From Salinarchaeum sp. IM2453 (GTDB taxonomy: Archaea > Halobacteriota > Halobacteria > Halobacteriales > Salinarchaeaceae): a DNA stretch of 64,000 nt. The notes under the pieces are model-generated. The model made no database searches. It was not told where the DNA came from and worked only from the letters and a program-made list of their open reading frames with translations. The stretch lies in assembly GCF_019693215.1 (NCBI RefSeq), contig NZ_CP081183.1:1801226-1865225 (forward strand), given 5' to 3'. Of this stretch, positions 26,460-35,130 are shown piece after piece; position 1 is the stretch's first letter; each line of letters starts with the position of its first letter. Made by a program: the position numbers and the translations under genes.

Positions 26460-27458
26460 CTAATAGCTGGTGTCAATCTCCACATCAGAGTCTAATGCTT
26501 CCTTGAGTGTGGGTATGTTAATTTCATAGAAGTGCTCTCTATATCCCCAGTCAGGCTCCATCTCAAGATCAGTGACATCAAGTTCCGGAGTTCCATCGAT
26601 TTGCGTTTCGAGTGGAGACAGAGGTAAAATATCTGCACCAGTCTCATCCGCTAAGTTGGCTGCTAATTCCGCCGGTTCACCCACATCATAAAGTACATGC
26701 TCAATACCTTCGTCATTCATGATCTCCTCGATATCTTCAACTTCATCTGGCGAAGCTTGGTCGTCCGGTGAAGTCCCAACAGGGGACTCAACACTAATGT
26801 CATATTGTTGGTACCACCACTGGAACGAATCGTGCGTAGCAACAATAATTGTATCCAAGCTCGCGTGCTCAACGACGTCCTTCATATCCTCATGTATTTT
26901 CTCTAGCTCATCTTTAAATGAGCCAGCATTGCTCATGTATACCTCTTCATTCTCTGGCTCCACATCAGCAAGCCCTTCAGCAATATTATCAACCCCTTCT
27001 TTTGCATATACGGGATCCATCCAGAAGTGCTCATCATCGTCTTCAGCAGGACTGTCAAAGAAATCGATTCCTTCCGTTGCTTCGATTACAGTAGTTTCAT
27101 CATTATCCTCAAGTTCTTCTGCAGCATCGTCTTGCCACGATGCAAACCCTCGTAAGTAAATAAATGCAGCAGCTTCCTCTATTACTTCAACAGTTGCTGG
27201 TTCAGGTTCCCAGTCGTGTCCATGCCTTCCTACAGGAACAACATCCAGTGTATCTAGCGTTTCCTCATCATCTCCCGCGACTTGCCGAGCCATGTCCCAT
27301 ACCGCCGGCATGGATGCCACAACTGTATTTTCGTCAGGATCAATAACTGCCTCACCGCCATCGATACAGCCTGCTATTCCAGCACTGGCGGCAACACCAC
27401 CACCAGCCAAGAGCGCAAATTTACGACGTGAAACGTTCTGTATATCAGACTTCTTCAT
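26460..27458 (-). CDS. Metal-binding lipoprotein of the ABC importer (ZnuA/MntA family)
   Basis: A 332-residue cluster-A1 substrate-binding protein anchored as a lipoprotein. It has a Tat-like RRKF motif followed by a lipobox AGC at residues about 29-31. Metal-ligand regions are GRHGHDWEP, EHFWMDP and VATHDSFQWW. The His-rich loop of strict ZnuA is absent; an acidic stretch (ASWQDDAAEELEDND) lies near that position. With a DtxR-like regulator next door, manganese is as likely as zinc. First gene of the operon. Confidence 0.88.
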   Translation of the reverse strand: MKKSDIQNVSRRKFALLAGGGVAASAGIAGCIDGGEAVIDPDENTVVASMPAVWDMARQVAGDDEETLDTLDVVPVGRHGHDWEPEPATVEVIEEAAAFIYLRGFASWQDDAAEELEDNDETTVIEATEGIDFFDSPAEDDDEHFWMDPVYAKEGVDNIAEGLADVEPENEEVYMSNAGSFKDELEKIHEDMKDVVEHASLDTIIVATHDSFQWWYQQYDISVESPVGTSPDDQASPDEVEDIEEIMNDEGIEHVLYDVGEPAELAANLADETGADILPLSPLETQIDGTPELDVTDLEMEPDWGYREHFYEINIPTLKEALDSDVEIDTSY

Positions 27459-27523
27459 GTACTTTCTCTACAATCTATGTACGCATATGCTAACTTAATA
27501 GTTTTACTCTATTAAAATAATAA

Positions 27524-27537
27524 TTAGATACGTCTAA
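27524..27537. promoter_or_regulatory. Candidate operator for the DtxR-like regulator
   Basis: TTAGA-TACG-TCTAA is a perfect 5-bp inverted repeat with a 4-bp spacer, inside the AT-rich divergent promoter region of the importer operon and the regulator gene. DtxR/SirR-type sites are often TTAG-based palindromes, so this is a plausible metal-responsive operator. Confidence 0.4.
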
Positions 27538-27701
27538 AAATGCTCAGTCGAGCTTTCTGACTATTTGATTCGGCGACGTACCCGAATAAAACACGACGAA
27601 GAAAGATACTCCTGTATACTGACATCCTCAGTCATAAACTCAATGATACAAAGAACGACAGTATATTATTGTTCAGTGCGTAATTATTTTGCAAGTGAGA
27701 T

Positions 27702-28163
27702 ATGAACGTGGATATCGATGACATCCCAGAAACTGTCCCGGTAAGTGAAAGTCAGGGAAGATACCTCTGTGCTATTCTTTATCAACTCCTTGACAAAGAT
27801 GATCCAGTCAAGACAAGCGAGCTCGCTGGAAAACTTGGAGTCAGTAACGCTAGTGTTACTGAAAAAATTGAAGGATTTGCTGATGCTGACTTAGTTACGT
27901 ACGAACCATATTACGGAGTTGAATTGACTAAACAAGGTGAGGTGATTGCCCGGCAACTGTTCTGGCGTCAATGTACTGTTATGGATCTGTTTGAGGACAT
28001 GATTGGAACGACAGTCGATCCAGACCAAGCTTATAAAGTGGGTTATACGCTTTCAACTGAGACGATTCACGCAATCAGCAATAACGTTGATCAACACTGT
28101 AGCCAGTTATGTGATGCGGCAACGCAAGAGGAATGTGAGTTAGTTATTCCTACTGAGTCCTAG
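27702..28163 (+). CDS. DtxR/MntR-family metal-dependent repressor
   Basis: A 153-residue metalloregulator. It has a winged helix (residues about 15-80, TSELAGKLGVSNASVTEKIEGF) and a dimerisation/metal-binding domain with TLSTETIHAISNNVDQHC in the place of the usual His/Glu/Cys ligands. No SH3 domain is present, as in MntR. It is divergent from the metal importer across a 243-bp promoter region, which strongly suggests control of that operon. The C-terminal segment CSQLCDAATQEEC has an extra Cys cluster. Confidence 0.88.
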   Translation: MNVDIDDIPETVPVSESQGRYLCAILYQLLDKDDPVKTSELAGKLGVSNASVTEKIEGFADADLVTYEPYYGVELTKQGEVIARQLFWRQCTVMDLFEDMIGTTVDPDQAYKVGYTLSTETIHAISNNVDQHCSQLCDAATQEECELVIPTES

Positions 28164-28495
28164 CAACCATTCAGTGCACGAGCAACGCTGTAGTATATTC
28201 TGACTCTGTACCAGTTGCAGGCTGGTGTTCTGTTCAAATCGGGACCCAATCGTTTATTCCTGTCCCAATCCTCTGGAAACTGTTTTCCATAACACGCAGA
28301 ATCCACACGAATCATGTTGATCGGAACACAGTATCAAAACTCGCAGACGAACAAGTTCACAGATAACTAATTAATTTCAGTCTAATCGTTATTTTACCTT
28401 CCACAAGTAATATGTGCGACTAATATCACCAATGCCATGTAACGTGATTTTTGCATACTCGGCAGCGATCTATCACCGAAGGAGGGATACGGATA
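28164..28495 (+). other. Spacer between metalloregulator and ABC export operon
   Basis: No gene, RNA or clear repeat is seen. An SD-like GGAGG at about 28481-28485 precedes the permease start at 28496, so the promoter of that operon is expected here. Confidence 0.5.
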
Positions 28496-29383
28496 ATGGC
28501 TGAGTACAGCAGAACTCAGCGTCTTCGGTGGTTTCCCCTTGTGAGACATGAGGCTAGCCGATTGCTCCTTTCAAAGGGGCCATGGCTGTTGGCAGTTGTC
28601 TTACCGCTGTGGATCTATCGTCCATCGTTCGACCTCGGTGATGCACTTGGTGCAAACGTGACAATCACATTCGTGCAGTATGTAGCACATATTGTTGTTC
28701 CATTTGCCGTCGTATTGTTATGTTATCGAACAATCGCAGGTGAGCGTGAGTCAAAGCAACTTAAGACATTGCTAAATCTTCCTCTTTCTCGCCAAGAGCT
28801 ATTCATCGCCAAGTTTCTCGGCCGATTAATTGGGGTTCTCACTCCAATCCTGCTTGCAATCGCCATCGTAACCGGCCTTGGAGTAGTTAATACTGGCTTA
28901 ATGTCAATTCAAAAATACTTAGCTGTCCTTGGAGTTACTGTCGTATATGTCGCTGCTCTTGTCGGAATAACTGTCAGTGTGTCCGCAGTTGTTAGCCGAG
29001 GGATTACGGCCGCCGCTGTACTCTTCTTCGGTGTCGTTGTTGTCATGGAGTTGCTCTGGCGACAAGTCGTCGGTCAGATAGTAGCTTTTGCTACAGATGC
29101 CGGCCTTCTGACCGATGAATCAACACGAGATGCAGTCGTTATATTTTTACAACGTCTCACTCCGTCAGAAAGCTATTATACTACGACCAATTGGGTTCTT
29201 AGCTCAGAGAATGCTGTTGGCCGAATCAGATCAAGCGGTGAACCGGCTATCATTCTATCAGAGAGATTCAATGATATCCCATGGTATTTGCACGAAGGAT
29301 TTGGGCCGGTCATTCTTCTCCTATGGGTCGTCCTTCCACTTGGCATCGGAATGTTTGTCTTCTCACGGGGTGATGCATTATGA
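28496..29383 (+). CDS. ABC-2 type transporter permease
   Basis: A 295-residue membrane protein with about six hydrophobic segments of the ABC-2 type. The block AGERESKQLKTLLNLPLSRQELFIAKFLGR is typical of haloarchaeal NosY/ABC-2 permeases (quoted in part: the coupling loop between the first helices). Start at 28496 with an SD site 11 bp upstream; the ATG at 28451 has no support. Stop and next start overlap (ATGA), so it is translationally coupled to the ATPase. Confidence 0.85.
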   Translation: MAEYSRTQRLRWFPLVRHEASRLLLSKGPWLLAVVLPLWIYRPSFDLGDALGANVTITFVQYVAHIVVPFAVVLLCYRTIAGERESKQLKTLLNLPLSRQELFIAKFLGRLIGVLTPILLAIAIVTGLGVVNTGLMSIQKYLAVLGVTVVYVAALVGITVSVSAVVSRGITAAAVLFFGVVVVMELLWRQVVGQIVAFATDAGLLTDESTRDAVVIFLQRLTPSESYYTTTNWVLSSENAVGRIRSSGEPAIILSERFNDIPWYLHEGFGPVILLLWVVLPLGIGMFVFSRGDAL

Positions 29384-30306
29384 CTTTAGCTATTGAAACA
29401 GATGAACTTACAAAGCAGTTTGGTGATATTGTTGCAGTGAATCAGCTGTCGCTGAGCGTCGAGGATGGTGAGATATACGGATTTCTTGGACCAAATGGCG
29501 CTGGAAAATCAACAACGATCAACTTGCTAATGGATTACCTTCGTCCAGATAGTGGAAACGTACGTATATACGGGTCTGATCCGCGCAAAGACGGTCCTAC
29601 GATCCGTCAGCAGGTTGGTATTCTTCCAGATGGATTTACGCCATACGACGAGCGTACTGCTCAAGAGCATGTCCGACTTGTTGCTGCTACTAAGAATGTG
29701 GACACTGATCCAGCCTCGCTGCTATCCCGGGTGGGGCTTAACGATGCAATTGATCAGTCTGCTGGTTCGTTCTCTCGCGGAATGACACAGCGTTTAGGAC
29801 TGGCAATGGCAATCGTAGGAGACCCACAGCTGTTGATACTTGACGAACCATTTCAGGGCCTTGATCCTCGTGGTGTACAGACCATGCGTACGCTTATCCA
29901 TGATCTCAACGCTGAGGGGACAACTGTGTTCTTTTCGAGTCATGTACTTGGACAGGTTGAGATCGTTGGAGACCGCATCGGTATCTTACACGATGGTTCT
30001 CTGGCAGCAGAAGGAAGCAAGACAGAGTTACAGCAAGCTGCCGGCCTTGGAGATGCACTCCACGTTTCGACCGATGGATCACTCTCCAGTGCTCGCCAGG
30101 CCGTTTCAGAACTCAATGACGTTGTTCATATAATAACTGAACCTGACACTCTTATTGTACAACTAAACAAGCAAGGAGAGGAAGCATCTGTCCGTAATGC
30201 TATTGAACAAACTAGTCAGAAAATCACCCAAATGAGAAGAAAACAACCGCCAATAGAGTCGATTTTCCTTGCTCATACTGAGGCCCCCGAATCGGTGATG
30301 GACTAA
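29380..30306 (+). CDS. ABC transporter ATPase (exporter type)
   Basis: A 308-residue ABC ATPase with Walker A GPNGAGKST, signature SFSRGMTQR (in place of LSGGQ) and Walker B LLILDEPFQGLDPRG, typical of NosF/CcmA-like ABC-2 ATPases. The C-terminal ~85 residues are a regulatory extension. It overlaps the permease stop by 4 bp and the next gene start by 1 bp, so the three genes form one unit. The substrate is unknown. Confidence 0.9.
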   Translation: MTLAIETDELTKQFGDIVAVNQLSLSVEDGEIYGFLGPNGAGKSTTINLLMDYLRPDSGNVRIYGSDPRKDGPTIRQQVGILPDGFTPYDERTAQEHVRLVAATKNVDTDPASLLSRVGLNDAIDQSAGSFSRGMTQRLGLAMAIVGDPQLLILDEPFQGLDPRGVQTMRTLIHDLNAEGTTVFFSSHVLGQVEIVGDRIGILHDGSLAAEGSKTELQQAAGLGDALHVSTDGSLSSARQAVSELNDVVHIITEPDTLIVQLNKQGEEASVRNAIEQTSQKITQMRRKQPPIESIFLAHTEAPESVMD

Positions 30307-31025
30307 TGTTCGACAAAATCTCTCGCCGCGGACTTGTTGCCGGTATTGGAGGCGTGATTGGTGCTTTTATCACCCCGTTTGGAACGCACGAACAATATGA
30401 GGTAGTGAAGAACGAGACAAACGTTGTCCAAGAGGACCATGTTGCAGTCGACGTAAGGCTCCTTGAGAACATAATTGACCTCACGACTGTGAGTATGTTT
30501 GAATATACAATGGAGAATGTCTCCAATGAGGCAATTGAGATTAGAACTCACAGTGTGCTCCCATTCGGACTACTTCTGTTTGAGGAAACCGACCCTGCCA
30601 CTGATAATATTGAGAAACAATGGTGGCCGTTGTTGGCTGACCAGTACGAGGATGCCCCAAATATTGAGTTTGTTGGTGAGTTCAGCCGATCAGATTATGG
30701 TCCAGAATCCGGCTATGATGGAACACCCTCGACTTATGGGGACCCTCCTTATGAAGATGGTACCGTTTTCGGAGGAGTATACTTTCAGACACCATCGAAG
30801 CATCCGGATACTACAGAGGAATGGATGAAGACAACACTAGGCGCTGGCGAGAGTAAGACCGTTCAGTACAGGCTTCCGAATTTTTCAGCTCCCGATAACG
30901 ATACAGCAACAGGTACTATCAGAAATCCATACGGTATCTGGGTTAATCCAGAGGACAGTGATATGTACCAGGTTGAACTCACCGTAGATATCGAAGTCAA
31001 TCAGCGTCCATGGTGTCTTCCATAG
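30306..31025 (+). CDS. Tat-exported protein of unknown function in the ABC operon
   Basis: A 239-residue protein with an N-terminal Tat-like signal (SRRGLVAGIGGVIGAF) and no lipobox Cys. The mature part is β-rich and acidic, with many Tyr, Pro and Gly (EKQWWPLLADQYEDAP, GGVYFQTP). I recognise no family. Its start overlaps the ATPase stop (TAATG), so it is co-translated and probably acts outside the membrane as a partner of the transporter. The stop lies 3 bp before a repeat hairpin. Confidence 0.7.
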   Translation: MFDKISRRGLVAGIGGVIGAFITPFGTHEQYEVVKNETNVVQEDHVAVDVRLLENIIDLTTVSMFEYTMENVSNEAIEIRTHSVLPFGLLLFEETDPATDNIEKQWWPLLADQYEDAPNIEFVGEFSRSDYGPESGYDGTPSTYGDPPYEDGTVFGGVYFQTPSKHPDTTEEWMKTTLGAGESKTVQYRLPNFSAPDNDTATGTIRNPYGIWVNPEDSDMYQVELTVDIEVNQRPWCLP

Positions 31026-31028
31026 TTC

Positions 31029-31079
31029 GTGAAGTACCTCAGAGCCAAGCCCTGAGGCATTCAGCTTGTTTCTTCTGTA
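31029..31079 (+). repeat. IS-end hairpin, GTGAAGTACC type
   Basis: GTGAAGTACC, a CTCAGAGCCAAGCCCTGAG hairpin, then TTTCTTCTGTA, almost directly after the stop of the preceding gene. Sequence and end match the copies at 18945 and 32933. It may now act as a terminator for the ABC operon. Confidence 0.5.
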
Positions 31080-31162
31080 ATCTCTTGTAAAAGTAGAGTT
31101 AGTCCTTCTCAATTCACCATTTCCTGAGATTGTGACCTATGCTGCAATTTGAGACAATGGTG

Positions 31163-32671
31163 TTACAGCGGATATTCTCGTGGCTCGCGTTGGATTGAGA
31201 TCCACTTCGTTTGAGTCAATTCATCCATGATTGCATCTGCATTGTACCGCCCAATCCCTGATGCTCCAACTCCACCAAACGGTACATGAGCCTCATCATT
31301 GAGTGTTTGGTCATTGATGTGTATCATTCCTGTATCGATTGCATCAGCAATCTCACGTGCTCGGCCAATATCCGTTGAGTGGACCGACCCTGAGAGGCCA
31401 TACTCAGTATCATTAGCCATTGTAATTGCCTCCTGATCGTCACTGAATGGAATAACTGGAGCGATCGGCCCGAAGTGTTCGTTCGCTGCAACAGGCATAT
31501 CATTCGTTACTTCCGAGAGAACCGTTGGTTCAATAAACAGTCCTTCGTAATCTCCGCCCGCTTCAACGGTTGCTCCTTCTTTGATTGATGATTCTACTAA
31601 TTCAACAATCTCAGTATGTTGGCTTTCGTTGATAATCGGTCCAACATCAATATCATCATTCAATGGATCACCAACACGAAGCTCATCTGCACGAGCGGCA
31701 AGTCGCTCAACGTACTCGTCATACACATCTTCGTGGACAAGATGTCGATTAATAGAGATACATTCTTGGCCCTGATGGGTAAACGATCCAAATGTTCCGC
31801 CATCGACTGCCCGATCAAGATCTGCATCTTCAGTCACTATATGGACGTTATTTCCTCCCAACTCAAGTGACGGTAGGGCAAGATTTCGGGCAGCATTTTC
31901 TGCAACTTGTCGTCCAATAGCAGTTGATCCTGTAAATGAGATCACTGACGGAACTGAGTGATCACTCACATATGCGCCGGTCTCTGAACCAGTACCGGTG
32001 ACTACATTCAATAGGCCACTAGGAAGTCCTGCTTCTTCAAATAGCCGAGCGATTACTAACCCGCCAAGAAGTGAACTGCTTGATGATGGTTTCAGTACCA
32101 CACTATTACCGAGTGCTAATGCCGGAGCAACTGCTCGCATTGAGAGGTGGAATGGGAAGTTCCAGGGTGAGATAACCCCTACCACGCCTACCGGCTCACG
32201 CTGAATAATATTTTCCTTGCCGGGAATAGTGGATTGCTTGTGACCCCCATTTGACTCGAATCCCATCCCTTCACTAACTTTCATCATATTACGCACAAGA
32301 TCCATCTCGATATTCGACTTAAGTTGAGTCGCTCCAAGCTCAATACCAAACAGTGTTATCAGATCATCGGCATATTCATCGATAAGCCTCCGAGCCTCTT
32401 CAACAACTGCAACTCGCTCCTGTGGCGGGAGAGCAGCCCACTCTGGCTGTGCTTCTTCTGCAATTTTATATGCACGATCAACGTCTCCAGCTGATGCTAC
32501 TGGGACTTCTCCGATTGCATCTCCTGTTGTTGGATCAATAATCGGTGTCGTTTGCTCATCTTCAGCATGAATCCATTCTCCATCGATAAACATGTTATTC
32601 CAGCCCGCAGCGGGCGCAATTGATAGCGATTCAACGTCCTGAGATGCTGACTTTGTTCCTGAATCAAACAT
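31163..32671 (-). CDS. NAD(P)-dependent aldehyde dehydrogenase
   Basis: A 502-residue ALDH-superfamily enzyme oxidising an aldehyde to its acid. The nucleotide-binding FTGSTAIGRQ, general-base Glu in LELGGNNVHIV and catalytic Cys in HQGQECISINR are all present. The pattern is of the benzaldehyde/vanillin-type branch, but the substrate is not certain. Start MFDSGTKSASQD at 32671; a start at a later Met (MFIDGEWIH) would remove a likely flexible head. It stands alone between two repeats. Confidence 0.9.
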   Translation of the reverse strand: MFDSGTKSASQDVESLSIAPAAGWNNMFIDGEWIHAEDEQTTPIIDPTTGDAIGEVPVASAGDVDRAYKIAEEAQPEWAALPPQERVAVVEEARRLIDEYADDLITLFGIELGATQLKSNIEMDLVRNMMKVSEGMGFESNGGHKQSTIPGKENIIQREPVGVVGVISPWNFPFHLSMRAVAPALALGNSVVLKPSSSSSLLGGLVIARLFEEAGLPSGLLNVVTGTGSETGAYVSDHSVPSVISFTGSTAIGRQVAENAARNLALPSLELGGNNVHIVTEDADLDRAVDGGTFGSFTHQGQECISINRHLVHEDVYDEYVERLAARADELRVGDPLNDDIDVGPIINESQHTEIVELVESSIKEGATVEAGGDYEGLFIEPTVLSEVTNDMPVAANEHFGPIAPVIPFSDDQEAITMANDTEYGLSGSVHSTDIGRAREIADAIDTGMIHINDQTLNDEAHVPFGGVGASGIGRYNADAIMDELTQTKWISIQREPREYPL

Positions 32672-32932
32672 AGATATTGTTATGTTGGAACATGGTTAAC
32701 GCTACCGGTAAGCTTCACAAAAATGGTATTTGACACATAAAAACGGTGATCACAGCGTCATCGAAGAAACGCTCCTATCATCGAAATCAAGACTCAGTAG
32801 TGTAATTACAACCACAGTGAAATCGCTTCGCTTGCTCTTGATATCCATTCAAACAGCTGGGTCTGGGTTTTCTAGGCTCATACCCTGGGCGAGGTGTTTG
32901 ATAATAAAATCATAAAGGTCTAGCCATGTATC

Positions 32933-33367
32933 GTGAAGTACCTCGGTGTCAAGCCCCGAGGCTTCGCCGTCTTGGGACCGCACCGCACCCGCAGGCAAAT
33001 GTAATTCCTCCCGACCTTCTCCGTGAGGAGTCGGCTGGAAGTCACACCCGAACACTCGTTGTGTCCGTGGGAGTCGGCGGCTCCACTACCGCCCGACAAC
33101 TCCCGTCTCACGCCCAATGGACGGTGTTGAGAGGAGTCGCAGTTCCAGTCCAACGGCCAGCGAAGGAAATGAGGTCTTCATTTCCATACTTTGAGCAGTT
33201 TGTTTCTGGCCGTTGTCAGTGTATTATAGCTCGAAAATCTTAAATTTATATAATATTTCGACGGCATTCACCCTCGGGTCAAGTGGTTCGAGACGCAAAG
33301 CGTCTCGTCATCATGGAAATCTCCGATTTCCAAACGACCCCGAGGCACTCTGCCTGCTATTTCTGTA
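32933..33367 (+). mobile_element. PATE-like non-autonomous element (copy 1)
   Basis: A 435-bp element with no frame of its own. It starts with GTGAAGTACC and the hairpin TCGGTGTCAAGCCCCGAG. It ends with CGACCCCGAGGCACTCTGCC and TTTCTGTA, the same ends seen in the short copies. An internal module has two tandem perfect hairpins, GAGACG-CAAAG-CGTCTC (33290-33306) and GGAAATC-TCC-GATTTCC (33315-33331). It fits the palindrome-associated elements of Haloquadratum, which are thought to be mobilised by IS200/IS605 transposases. Confidence 0.6.
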
Positions 33368-33377
33368 GAACTCTTGG

Positions 33378-33569
33378 CTAGCTGTTGCCGTGTCTTCTGG
33401 CATCAGACCAATCTCTCGCCCGCTCTATTATACCATCTTCCGACGCTCTGTATAGATTCTCTGTTGTAGTAATGTAGTTCCCAAGTGCTCGTGCTGTAAT
33501 CGTCTCGTCTGTTATTTCCCCTGTTTCGTAGTCAGGTTCGCTTACAGCGGTAGCGAGGCGAAAGCCCAT
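33378..33569 (-). CDS. Short acidic ORF between two IS relics, perhaps a gene remnant
   Basis: A 63-codon frame. From SEPDYETGEITDE onward it looks like haloarchaeal coding sequence (Asp/Glu-rich, ending RDWSDARRHGNS), while its first ten residues fall in the repeat hairpin at 33545. It is probably the 3' remnant of a gene cut by that element. No family is recognised. Confidence 0.3.
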   Translation of the reverse strand: MGFRLATAVSEPDYETGEITDETITARALGNYITTTENLYRASEDGIIERARDWSDARRHGNS

Positions 33570-33597
33570 CGGCTTTAGCCGTGGAATAAAGCCGACA
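33545..33597 (+). repeat. IS-end hairpin, GGCGAAAGCCC type
   Basis: CAGCGGTAGCGAGGCGAAAG, then a hairpin with GGCTTTAGCC, then GCCGAC. It matches the left end of the tnpB element near 51765-51810 and the copies at 19006 and 44246. Confidence 0.5.
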
Positions 33598-33616
33598 CCC
33601 TCTCTCCCGAAGTCAC

Positions 33617-34492
33617 CTATTTTTCACCGGTCTCAATCGGAGCCCCCACTAAATTACCCCATTCTGTCCACGAACCATCGTAATTTCGCACATCATCGTA
33701 ACCTAACAATTCATGGAGGGCAAACCACTCAATCGAGGATCGCTCACCAACCCGGCAGTAGGCGATGGTCGACTCTTCTCCACTCACACCTGCTTTTGCA
33801 AAGAGGTCTTTTAATTCATCCTTTGATTTGAACGTACCATCGTCGTTTAGCACGGTTCCAACAGGAACATTGCTTGCCCCAGGGATTCGTCCGCCTCGCT
33901 GAGCGGTCTCATTGAGTCCTTCCGGTGCGATAATCTCACCGCGGAACTCTTCTGGCGAACGGACGTCGACGAGTGGAAGTCCCTCCTCAACTGCGTGTTC
34001 CACATCATCTTTGTATGCACGAATCTTCTCGAACGGCCCACGAGGATTGTACTCTTGTTCAGAGAAGTTACTGACATCGGTTGTTGTTGGGTAGTCGTTA
34101 TTGATCCAGTATGGTTTTCCTCCATCAAGCACGCGCACGTCATCGTGGCCGTAGTATTTGTAAATCCAATATGCGAACACAGCAAACCAATTTGGAATCC
34201 GTCCGCCACCGTATAGCACAACTGTTGAATCTTCCGTGATTCCTGCGTTACCGTTCAACGCTGCAAATCCATCTTTGGAAACAATGTCGCGCTGTGTTTG
34301 ATCAGACAGGTCGTCTTCCCAGTCAAAAAAGATCGCTCCAGGGATGTGTCCTTCTTCATATGACGTATACTCTGACTCATCAGTTACTGTTGGGTTGTTA
34401 ACCTCCAGAAGCCGGTACTCAGGGTCGTCACTTTGAAACTGTTCAAGATGGGATTCAACCCAATCGGCTGTTACAAGAATGTCATCTGACAT
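33617..34492 (-). CDS. Thiosulfate sulfurtransferase (two rhodanese domains)
   Basis: A 291-residue tandem rhodanese that moves sulfane sulfur to an acceptor. The second domain has the catalytic Cys in AYCRVGERSS (the CRxGxR active loop). The first domain has the inactive-type loop (VVLYGGGR). The TssA-like arrangement is standard for archaea. The start at 34492 (MSDDILVTADWV) is used because the 16 residues before it are rich in Tyr/Lys and foreign to the family. In sulfur-rich haloarchaeal metabolism it may serve thiosulfate or cyanide detoxification. Confidence 0.88.
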   Translation of the reverse strand: MSDDILVTADWVESHLEQFQSDDPEYRLLEVNNPTVTDESEYTSYEEGHIPGAIFFDWEDDLSDQTQRDIVSKDGFAALNGNAGITEDSTVVLYGGGRIPNWFAVFAYWIYKYYGHDDVRVLDGGKPYWINNDYPTTTDVSNFSEQEYNPRGPFEKIRAYKDDVEHAVEEGLPLVDVRSPEEFRGEIIAPEGLNETAQRGGRIPGASNVPVGTVLNDDGTFKSKDELKDLFAKAGVSGEESTIAYCRVGERSSIEWFALHELLGYDDVRNYDGSWTEWGNLVGAPIETGEK

Positions 34493-34687
34493 TAGATAAT
34501 AATACTTTCCGGACTTGTATATCAGATGTGCAAAATACAAACTTTGCTTTTTTCTATGACAACCACATTTCCAAACCAGAAATAGACCTTTGCTATATAA
34601 AAATCCCTGTGGTCACAGTAATGGATACAAGAAAGTATACCCGGTAAACTGCTCCTCAGCAGTTCAGAAAACTACAATGGTCGTGCG

Positions 34688-35117
34688 TTTGACCTCCTCC
34701 CACCCGTGAACGGGGTGGGATTCCCACGGCACCGCACCGCTTGGTTGGGAGTTTCAGGTTCGCAGTCTGGTCGGCATGACCAGACCGCTGGCGGGGTCGA
34801 TCGAAAATCAAAGATTTTCGTGATGACGAGACTCTTCGATTCTCGAACCACCAAGCCGCCGTCTCTGATCCCGGCATGGGATTCAGAGTTACCGTGCTGA
34901 TTGGAATCCACAACCAGCGGCCCGGAGGGGAATCCTTCAGACGTGGCGTGGCTCGAATCCCGATATTATCCGTTTAGCAGGGCGGCGAAAACCGCCTCGG
35001 TGTAGTCATACCTATTTTCCGATTGAATAGAAAACTCCGGGATGTCTCAACCCCGTAGAGAGATTCCCAGTTGTCGGCTTCATCCACACCCGTAAACGGG
35101 TGGGCTTTCGCCTCGAA
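34688..35117 (-). mobile_element. Internally deleted derivative of a tnpB-type element
   Basis: About 430 bp on the minus strand with both ends of the element that carries tnpB at 51902. The left end shares the run GCCCACCCGTTTACGGGTGT and the GATGAAGCCGACAACTGGGA block with 51781-51819. The right end is GGGAATCCCAC, a hairpin, then GGAGGTCAAAC, like 53181-53220. No tnpB remains. Inside are two hairpins at 34828-34844 and 34803-34819 that match the twin-hairpin module of the 32933 element. Confidence 0.6.
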
Positions 35118-35130
35118 ACTCTGTAATAGT

